From Torymus aiolomorphi (lineage: Eukaryota > Arthropoda > Insecta > Hymenoptera > Torymidae): a DNA stretch of 64,000 bases. Position 1 is the stretch's first letter, and every line of letters starts with the position of its first letter. Below, piece by piece: positions 57,209-64,000 of this stretch. The notes under the pieces were generated by a model, which saw only the letters and a list, made by a program, of their open reading frames with translations, ran no database searches and was not told the DNA's origin. Location: positions 66,042,522-66,106,521 of the forward strand of contig CM070877.1 of NCBI GenBank assembly GCA_036365515.1, given 5' to 3'. The translations under genes were made by a program, and so were the position numbers.

Positions 57209-57944
57209 TAGAATCTCTACCTCTTCTTTCGTTCTACATAAATTCACGAAAGTGTAGTGCGCGTCGGTGTGTTTAAAATCACGCATTCATAAACGTGTAA
57301 ACACGAGTGAACACGACCTGCCGCAACCCGGCATTTCTGGGTATTCCCTCCCCTTTCTTTCTTCGCGTCAAGAGAGAAAGAAATCGCGTAGCGATACAAC
57401 AGCGCAGCGGCGTAGCAACACGTGGTCAGCAGCCAACGTCAAGCCTTGCCATTGTTTCCGACCAGGGGGACTCACACGCCGGCAGCCATCAACTTCGCTT
57501 CGGCGAAATTAAGATAAGTGTTTCTTTGCTTACGAGATATACATTTATGGTTTTTTTTTTTTTTTTTTATCGCGTCATAGTGCGACATTTAACTTAACCT
57601 TCGAATTCAAGCGTTTATTTCGCGGCAGTATATATATATATATAAGGGTTTATTGAATTTAAAATTCGTGGTTCAATGTAATTATATTCTTGCGCATAAT
57701 TAATTCTTATTTGAGTTCATTTATTATTTATTTCGCGCCCTGTGAATTAAAAACTTCAATTTAATGGTTAATACGGACATGAGTTTTCAGTTTACGCTAT
57801 AAGCGTAATAAATATTACATAGGCGAGCAATCTCGTTTATTCAACGTTCGTCTGTCAATTTACATTTAAAGATAACATTGGTCGAACTAATCAAGGATTG
57901 ACTCAATTGCTAATAGGTTCTTGTTCAACAATTAAATCTTCAAA
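57209..57944 (+). other. Leader between primer-binding site and gag
   Basis: 736 bases with several upstream ATGs and short open frames, a T run at 57550-57568 and a short AT repeat at 57629. No protein similarity; presumably untranslated leader with packaging signals. Confidence 0.6.
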
Positions 57945-59216
57945 ATGGAGAAAGCAGAAAAGCGCGTACAGTATATTGAAGGTAAAAGTCAATCCTTGGA
58001 GAGGTCGATCAAATCTCTTCAAGACTTTTTGAGAGATAATCCTACTGACGTGCACAATGCGGAGTGCCTTTTGAAACATATTCAAACGATATTCGCAGGG
58101 TACACTCAGAACCACGAAGAGTTAATCCTGTTAGATCCGGACAATGCTCGCATAGCGGCGTTTACGCAAATCGAGTCAGATTACTACGCTGTCTCAGCCC
58201 AGGTGCACAGGTTGCAACCCGTTCCTTTAGCGACGTCAACCGCGCTCAACGCCACCAATCTGACATTTTCAGAACGGCATGACCTACCGAAGCTTCCGAC
58301 TATTCAGATCCCGAAATTCAACGGTCGTCACGAGAATTGGACTGGATGGAAGAATAACTTCCAAGCTTTAGTTCACAATCGGTCGGAAATTACTAACTAC
58401 GTGAAGCATTCGCAGCTTCAAAATGCCGTTGATGGCCTCGCCGCGCAGGTTATAGAGGAATTCGAGCCTAGCGACGTGAACTACCCTCTCGCCTGGGCAG
58501 CTTTGTGCAGCGCGTACGATCAAAAGCGAATCATTGTCAACGAGCACCTTGACAAACTGTTCACGTTGCCCAAGGTCACTGAGGCCAAGCCGGAGTTATT
58601 GGCGGAACTTATGTACACCGCACGTCAAAGGGTCAAATTGCTGGAGACGTTCAAGATCAAACTTCCGGACTCAGCAGTAGTTCGCCTTATAGAACGTAGC
58701 TTACCAAATAGCGTAAGGTCTAGGTGGGTGGATCGTCTATCGAGCGATAAGTTACCTGTATTGCAGGACTTGTACGATTTTACTCAAAACACTATTTTCA
58801 AACTACGCCAGATAGACAATCCACCTCAGGGCGGGCGAGCAAGTAAGAAACGCGCAGGAGACGATAATTCTTTACCCTCGTCAAAGAATCAAAAGACCAC
58901 GGCGCGCGCTTTGGTTACAACGTCCAGTGCTTCGAGCAATGCGTGCATCAAGTGCAAACAAGCGCATAAGTTGTTCAGTTGTTCGGAATTCAGGGATCTC
59001 AAAATTAAGGACAAATGGGATTTAGTTAAAGCCAATAAGCTCTGCCATAATTGCCTTGGCGCGCACTCCGCCCCTTGCCCCAGCACTGGGCGGTGTAAAA
59101 AATGTCAAAAGGAGCATCACACCCTGCTTCATAATGATAAGAAGTTCCAGGGGTTCAAAACTGAAAATCCTCAGCCTAAGAAGGACTCGGATCGTTTCGG
59201 GGCTCCTTCAACGTGA
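57945..59216 (+). CDS. gag: BEL/Pao Gag, 423 aa, ending at a leaky-type UGA
   Basis: Structural protein that forms the retrotransposon particle. Residues 1-100 are helical and charged; the middle (LPTIQIPKFNGRHENWTGWK near residue 122) is the conserved Pao-type capsid region. The C-terminus has Cys/His knuckles typical of BEL/Pao: CIKC at 334-337, CHNC at 367-370 and a CKKC pair near 384-387. Start chosen at ATG 57945 (AAAATGGAG), the first ATG of the long frame. Ends at TGA 59214-59216, followed by CTAG. Pol continues in the same frame, open between the two. Confidence 0.93.
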   Translation: MEKAEKRVQYIEGKSQSLERSIKSLQDFLRDNPTDVHNAECLLKHIQTIFAGYTQNHEELILLDPDNARIAAFTQIESDYYAVSAQVHRLQPVPLATSTALNATNLTFSERHDLPKLPTIQIPKFNGRHENWTGWKNNFQALVHNRSEITNYVKHSQLQNAVDGLAAQVIEEFEPSDVNYPLAWAALCSAYDQKRIIVNEHLDKLFTLPKVTEAKPELLAELMYTARQRVKLLETFKIKLPDSAVVRLIERSLPNSVRSRWVDRLSSDKLPVLQDLYDFTQNTIFKLRQIDNPPQGGRASKKRAGDDNSLPSSKNQKTTARALVTTSSASSNACIKCKQAHKLFSCSEFRDLKIKDKWDLVKANKLCHNCLGAHSAPCPSTGRCKKCQKEHHTLLHNDKKFQGFKTENPQPKKDSDRFGAPST

Positions 59217-59220
59217 CTAG
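59214..59220 (+). promoter_or_regulatory. Candidate stop-codon readthrough signal, UGACUAG
   Basis: The gag stop reads TGA CTA G. UGA followed by CUA(G) is a well-established readthrough-promoting context in animals and viruses. The downstream 18 codons to the first pol ATG have no further stop. Readthrough would give a Gag-Pol fusion at low level. Confidence 0.6.
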
Positions 59221-59270
59221 TTTCTCGTCAAACATACGCTTCCAAAGCATACAGCTCAGATTCTCAACTT

Positions 59271-62200
59271 ATGACTACCGCAGTCTTAAGATTTCAGTCA
59301 AACCAAGGACAAAGTTTCATGGCACGCGCTCTTTTAGACTCTTGCTCCAATGCTAACTTAATAACTTCCAGTTTCGCTTCTCGTTTGCAATTGTCAACTA
59401 ATCAATGTTTCGTGAACATCGGAGCGGTTGACAATGCGAGCACTGTTTCAGATAAATTCGCTAAAGCCACCTTTTATTCAACTTACAATAACATCAAATT
59501 GCAATTAAACTTCTTGATTGTACCAAAAATCGCTGACAAAGTGCCGAATAAAACTTTTCCTCGGGAAAAATTTGACATTCCAAAAAACATAAAATTGGCT
59601 GATCCACAGTTTCACATTCCTAAATCTATCGACGTTCTGTTAGCTTCAGGTACTACCTTGTCGTCTCTTGCGATAGGTCAGATAAAATTAGGTGACCTTC
59701 AGTCACAGATCACACTTCAAAAAACGTCCTTTGGTTGGGTTGTTGCCGGAGGTTCAATGTCCAATGGGGCTCCCGACAGAGTTTCTTGTAATGCCGTGAA
59801 ACTAGATCAGCTCCTTGAGAAATTCATGGCCGTCGAGGATCTTGACCATCAAAGGGGCAGGGCTTCCGACGACCTCGCTAGCGAGGAACACTATATCAAA
59901 AACACCACTCGCGACAGCTCAGGCCGTTACACCGTGCGGTTACTGCTTCGTGACGGTAACTTCGAGTTAGGAGCGTCTAAACAGCAAGCGTTTAAGCGGT
60001 ATCTTGACTTAGAGAGAAAGTTCAAACTCAACCCTGTTCTCAAAGCGGCATACGAAAATGAGTTTGACAGCTATTTAAAATTAGATCACATGACGCTTTG
60101 CGAGCAGGGTGAGAACGGGGACGATGATGGCTATTATATGCCCCATCATGCAGTCATCAAAGAATCAAGCGATACCACCAGGTGTAGGGTAGTTTACGAT
60201 GCGTCCGCAAAGACCACAACTAAACTCTCCCTCAACGACATCCTGTTGACTGGGCCTACCATCCAGGAAACCCTGTTAAAGCAGATTTTGCGCTTTCGCA
60301 CGCATCGCTTTGTTGTCACTGCCGACATAGAGAAAATGTATAGGCAGATTTGGGTTCATCCCGATGATAGGAAATATCAAAAGATTTTGTGGTATCACGA
60401 GGGAAAGATTAGGACGTTCCATCTAAACACAGTAACATTCGGGGTGAAATGCGCTCCCTTCTTGGCGATCCGGACCTTGCACCAGCTGGCAATGGACGAG
60501 GAAGACAACTTTCCAAGGGCTGCGATGCTGCTTCGCCGAGACTTCTACGTCGATGACTTTCTTTCAGGTGCAGATACTCTGGAAGACATCTTGGCGATCC
60601 GAGACGAAATGATCCAGCTCCTGGGTCGCGGGGGGTTTGTGATCCGTAAGTGGTCATCTAACCACCCGTCTGCGTTAGACAATATCGATAAGAAAATTTT
60701 CGATTTAAATTGTGGGATTCAGGGAAATTCCATCAAAAAGACTCTCGGAGTAGTTTGGGATTCTCAACGTGACATCTTCACGTATTCCGTTGACCCGGAA
60801 AACCCTGCACTCACTTCTACTAAGAAAAAGCTTTTAGCTCAGATCGCAAAGATCTTCGACCCTCTAGGGCTGTTAGGTCCCGTAACACTATACGCCAAAA
60901 CCTTGATACAGGATAGTTGGAGGGCCAATATTACGTGGGACGAATCGTTACCCCAAGACATCCATACGAAATGGACTGCGTTAGCTGGGCAGCTCCCCTT
61001 ACTGCAGGAAATTGCGAAGCCTAGATACTTGCGCTGCGAAAATCCGATTTCTACCGAAATTCACGGTTTCTGTGACGCGTCAATGCACGGCTACGGCGCC
61101 TGTCTCTTCGTCCGTTCCACTGATTCACGGGGACACGTTACTATAAGGTTGGCTTGTAGCAAATCCAAAGTCGCCTCATTGAGACACAACACGATCCCTA
61201 GATTAGAACTAGCTGGCGCAGCACTCTTGAAAAGAGTCTATGTCGAATCAAGAGAGCAGCTGAGTTTTCCTGTTGAGCGGGTAACCTTCTGGTCAGACTC
61301 CATGATCGTTCTATGCTGGTTAAAAAGGGCTCCTCATATGTTAAAAACTTATGAGTCTAACAGAGTAAGAGACATCCAAGAACTGGGTGAGGAAGTCGAG
61401 TGGAGACATATCCGTTCGGGGGACAACCCAGCTGACTCGCTGTCTCGAGGACAGTTACCTGCCGACTTTCTAAAAAACAATCTCTGGACTTCGGGTCCTC
61501 CGTGGTTAACTTTGTCCGACGACAACTGGCCTCAATCGCCAACAACATCTGTCTCTAGCAACCTTCCAGGTTTCAAGGAAGGAATTGTTTTAACTACCAC
61601 TCTCACCGGAACCGACATCTATTCTAGATTTTCCGATTACGGTTGTTTAATTAGGTCGATAGCCTATCTTATTCGCTGGAGAAAAGGGGGGCCGCCACTA
61701 AACGACATCCAAAACACCGAGAGGTCGTGTAGAGGCATTCGGTATCTTTCCCCAATGGAAATAGCTCATGCCGAGCGCCACGTTCTCCTTCTAATTCAGC
61801 GGAAAAGTTTTGCTCCCGAAATTAAGCTTCTAAAAACTGATAAAACTAAACCTACCGGAAGAATTCCCGGCGCGTTCAAAAATCGAACCAAGTTCGACGA
61901 GATAAATCCTTTCCTAGATAGCGACGGATTAATACGTGTAGGCGGGCGTTTGAAGAACTCTAATCTTTCGTTTAATCAAAAACATCCGATCTTACTCCCA
62001 CCAAATCATCACATTTCGGATCTCATCATTCGTGATGCTCATCATCGAAATCTTCACGGGGGCATACAGTCCACTCTCTATGCAGTTCGCGAGCGATTCT
62101 GGATCCTCAACGGAAAGAATCAGGTTAGACACGTCCTACACCGATGCGTTCCATGCATTCATCAGAAGCCGAAGTTCCCTCATGCCAAAATGGCAGACCT

Positions 62201-63194
62201 ACCAACGTCTAGAGTAACACCCGGTACTGCATTCGCCGCAACGGGCGTAGACTTCTTTGGCCCAGTTTTGATCAAAGAGAAGAAGGATCGGAACCGTAGT
62301 TTCATTAAAGCGTATGGCTGTGTTTTCGTGTGTATGGCCTCTAAGGCTGTACACATCGAGGTTGCTTCCGATCTCTCTACTCAGGGGTTTTTAGCGTGTT
62401 TTCGACGATTTATCAGCATTCGCGGCAAACCGCAGGTGATGCAATCCGATAATGGGACGAACTTCGTAGGAGCGAACACCGAACTCCAGAAAATCTACGA
62501 TCTGCATGCGACGTCGGAATTTAAAGACGCGATTCAGAATTACGCTACATCCGAACGCATTGAATGGTACTTTAATCCACCTCTTTCCCCACATTTCGGC
62601 GGACTGTGGGAAGCCGCGGTTAAAAGTTTCAAACATCATCTCAATCGCGTGATGAAAGATCAAACACTCACGTACGAGCAACTCGACACCTTATTAAAGG
62701 AAATCGCGGCGGTGTTAAATTCTCGACCGTTATACGCGAACTCCGCGGACCCGAACGACGCGTTAGCTATAACGCCAGCACATCTGCTAATCGGACGTCC
62801 GTTCAATCTATTACCTGAACCTGATTTTGTTTCAGTTCCTGACAACCGTCTGACCATCTACCAACGCATTGCAAAAACCAGGCAGGACTTCTGGAAAAGA
62901 TGGCACAAGGAGTACTTGCACGAATTGCAAGTTCGGCAAAAATGGTTAAACTCCACGTCCACTTTGACGATCGGTTCTGTCATCGTGTCGATGGAAGACA
63001 ACCCTGCGTGCGCAAGATGGCCGCTGGGCGTGGTCGTGAAGGTTCACCCTGGGAGCGATGGCATTGCTAGGGTAGCAACTATCAAGACGGCGTCAGGACT
63101 CTTCAAGCGCAACATCACTCGGCTTTGCGTTTTACCAGTAGAGCAGGAGATTGCGATTCCGTCAGAGTCTCAAACCTCTCCTCCCCAAACGTGA
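59271..63194 (+). CDS. pol: BEL/Pao Pol: protease, RT, RNase H, integrase (1307 aa from ATG)
   Basis: Replicates the element and integrates it. Protease near residue 21: LLDSCSNANLIT, with D23-S24 but Cys where Gly is usual. RT: VVYDASAKTT near 305, VTADIEKMYRQIWVHP near 348, active site Y426-V-D-D. RNase H: D602, E646, D676. Integrase zinc domain: H925, H929, C959, C962; catalytic D994 (GVDFFGP), D1060 (SDNGTNF), E1114 (GGLWEAAVK), with the long Asp-Glu spacing usual for BEL/Pao. No stops or frameshifts. The real product probably starts upstream by readthrough from gag; ATG 59271 is merely the first Met after the stop. Confidence 0.95.
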   Translation: MTTAVLRFQSNQGQSFMARALLDSCSNANLITSSFASRLQLSTNQCFVNIGAVDNASTVSDKFAKATFYSTYNNIKLQLNFLIVPKIADKVPNKTFPREKFDIPKNIKLADPQFHIPKSIDVLLASGTTLSSLAIGQIKLGDLQSQITLQKTSFGWVVAGGSMSNGAPDRVSCNAVKLDQLLEKFMAVEDLDHQRGRASDDLASEEHYIKNTTRDSSGRYTVRLLLRDGNFELGASKQQAFKRYLDLERKFKLNPVLKAAYENEFDSYLKLDHMTLCEQGENGDDDGYYMPHHAVIKESSDTTRCRVVYDASAKTTTKLSLNDILLTGPTIQETLLKQILRFRTHRFVVTADIEKMYRQIWVHPDDRKYQKILWYHEGKIRTFHLNTVTFGVKCAPFLAIRTLHQLAMDEEDNFPRAAMLLRRDFYVDDFLSGADTLEDILAIRDEMIQLLGRGGFVIRKWSSNHPSALDNIDKKIFDLNCGIQGNSIKKTLGVVWDSQRDIFTYSVDPENPALTSTKKKLLAQIAKIFDPLGLLGPVTLYAKTLIQDSWRANITWDESLPQDIHTKWTALAGQLPLLQEIAKPRYLRCENPISTEIHGFCDASMHGYGACLFVRSTDSRGHVTIRLACSKSKVASLRHNTIPRLELAGAALLKRVYVESREQLSFPVERVTFWSDSMIVLCWLKRAPHMLKTYESNRVRDIQELGEEVEWRHIRSGDNPADSLSRGQLPADFLKNNLWTSGPPWLTLSDDNWPQSPTTSVSSNLPGFKEGIVLTTTLTGTDIYSRFSDYGCLIRSIAYLIRWRKGGPPLNDIQNTERSCRGIRYLSPMEIAHAERHVLLLIQRKSFAPEIKLLKTDKTKPTGRIPGAFKNRTKFDEINPFLDSDGLIRVGGRLKNSNLSFNQKHPILLPPNHHISDLIIRDAHHRNLHGGIQSTLYAVRERFWILNGKNQVRHVLHRCVPCIHQKPKFPHAKMADLPTSRVTPGTAFAATGVDFFGPVLIKEKKDRNRSFIKAYGCVFVCMASKAVHIEVASDLSTQGFLACFRRFISIRGKPQVMQSDNGTNFVGANTELQKIYDLHATSEFKDAIQNYATSERIEWYFNPPLSPHFGGLWEAAVKSFKHHLNRVMKDQTLTYEQLDTLLKEIAAVLNSRPLYANSADPNDALAITPAHLLIGRPFNLLPEPDFVSVPDNRLTIYQRIAKTRQDFWKRWHKEYLHELQVRQKWLNSTSTLTIGSVIVSMEDNPACARWPLGVVVKVHPGSDGIARVATIKTASGLFKRNITRLCVLPVEQEIAIPSESQTSPPQT

Positions 63195-63709
63195 TTTGCC
63201 CCAGATGTGCGCTCGGTGGTTTGCCCAAAAAGAGTCGAACCATCTGGTATTCTGGAAGTGCGATTGGTAAGCCTGGTCCGAGAATGGTGGAATCCGGAAA
63301 TTCTACAGCCAGAAGCTCAAGAGTTATGCCGAGAGGGTGACTCTTGTGACGCGATACCTGGTCCGGTAAACTGGGTTTCTGTCAGCGTTGAGGCTCTGGC
63401 CCTTTAGGTAGTGATGCGATTAATGTGGTCCGATGGCCTCATTTAGATTAAGCCGTTGTTTAATAAGTTAAGTTTATTACCTTGTAACTTAGGTCAGTAA
63501 ATGTTAAATTAGGCTAGTTAACCAAATGTTAAGCGACTCTAATCAAAGAGGCAGTCCCTCCAAAGGAAACTGACCCTCATCCGGTGCTTCCCACTTATCC
63601 AAAGATCACCAAGGTTGCGAACAGATCAAATCTGTCAATTTAGTTCGTTAAGTCTAACACTACTAGACTACTGTGATTCAAACTAGTCTCGCAGCTGCGG
63701 CCGGCAGTA
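63195..63709 (+). other. 3' untranslated region of BEL/Pao element
   Basis: 515 bases between pol and the 3' LTR with no env or other recognisable gene. No clear polypurine tract is seen immediately before the LTR (GCGGCCGGCAGTA). Confidence 0.6.
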
Positions 63710-64000
63710 TGTTGCGTCGCAACATTTCCCCAATGCAAATAATACATTGGGTACATTCTTTATCTCACTTCTGCGCCTGCGCGCGCAATGAGCGCGTGTG
63801 TGTGTGTGTGTGTGTGTGTGTGACCGAGAAAGAAAAACGCGAGCGTGGTGGCAGCACCTCTCGGGGCGATCGCCGCCATCTTAGAGAGACTAGCTCTCTC
63901 CCGCCGAGTGTCGGACGACTCACTTGTCAACCGACAAATCTAGCGTGCGGAGCTCCCTCGCGATTTCTCTAGCCGTGTACTAACGGCTCGCATATTCTGC
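63710..64000 (+). repeat. 3' LTR of BEL/Pao element, partial
   Basis: Matches the first 291 bases or so of the 5' LTR with one substitution (CCGAGTGTCGG for CCGAGAGTCGG) and one extra GT unit. Truncated by the window end. Confidence 0.95.

Larger units (their letters stand above)
56409..64000 (+). mobile_element. BEL/Pao LTR retrotransposon, young, right end cut by window
   Basis: 5' LTR 56409-57191, leader, gag 57945-59216, pol 59271-63194, and the first 291 bases of the 3' LTR from 63710. Domain order in pol (protease, RT, RNase H, integrase) and the Cys-rich gag C-terminus identify BEL/Pao. No env. The visible LTR stretches differ by one substitution and one GT repeat unit, so insertion is recent. 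The target duplication cannot be checked because the right flank is outside the window. Confidence 0.95.

Noticed and set aside
57267..57597. Small ORFs in the BEL/Pao leader
   Set aside because: They precede gag, overlap each other and have no similarity to gag; they look like untranslated leader.
56409..64000. Endogenous virus or polydnavirus segment
   Set aside because: LTRs, primer-binding site, gag and Pao-type pol without env identify an ordinary BEL/Pao retrotransposon; no viral or wasp-virus gene families were seen.

Overview
The window looks like insect nuclear DNA. It is AT-rich, carries long dinucleotide microsatellites and is packed with arthropod-type transposable elements: BEL/Pao, env-bearing gypsy, mariner, Helitron/Helentron, a tRNA-headed SINE, and long-TIR DNA transposons. 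The only likely host coding sequence I can support is one kinesin-3 motor-domain exon at 50771-50934, with normal splice signals, so at least the right-hand part is probably a TE-filled intron. I cannot fix the order; a hymenopteran is plausible but not shown.

Layout. 1-4340: tandem repeats, three palindromic MITE-like elements (777-1284, 2207-2922, about 3352-3829) and a tRNA-like sequence. 4341 to about 32880: one decayed env-bearing gypsy (errantivirus-like) provirus that five other transposons have split. They are element A (5637-9327), a 3-bp-TSD MITE (11132-11551), a SINE (12007-12611), a 13.7-kb Helentron-like element (12789-26487) and element B (29645-32002). The Helentron-like element itself holds a ten-copy array of tRNA-like genes (13017-17992) and a 7-kb Tc5-like element (18171-25230), which holds a further MITE (20740-22205). 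Most boundaries are supported by target-site duplications or by host reading frames that meet across the insertion.

32880-49500: AT microsatellites, an apparently intact mariner (33980-35273), element E (35865-39371), a CTCCACCG minisatellite, a short Helentron-like copy, a truncated Helitron helicase beside a Helitron 3' end of opposite orientation, a non-LTR reverse transcriptase remnant, a tandem repeat of about 172 bp, a long (GA)n tract, and element C (46162-49469). Elements A, B and C share an unusual protein family, long TIRs and 4-bp AT-rich target duplications; E probably belongs with them.

49500-56408: the kinesin exon, foldback elements, a second Helitron 3' terminus, a 120-bp tandem repeat and a long region rich in TGAG. 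56409-64000: a young, nearly complete BEL/Pao retrotransposon with its whole 5' LTR, gag, pol and the first 291 bases of the 3' LTR. Its gag and pol share one frame and are separated by a single UGA in the context UGACUAG, a known leaky-stop signal.

Best candidates for a second look: the tRNA-like array with its inversion and 15-bp flanking repeats, the A/B/C/E transposon clade, the BEL readthrough stop, and the nested-insertion stack as a relative dating series.
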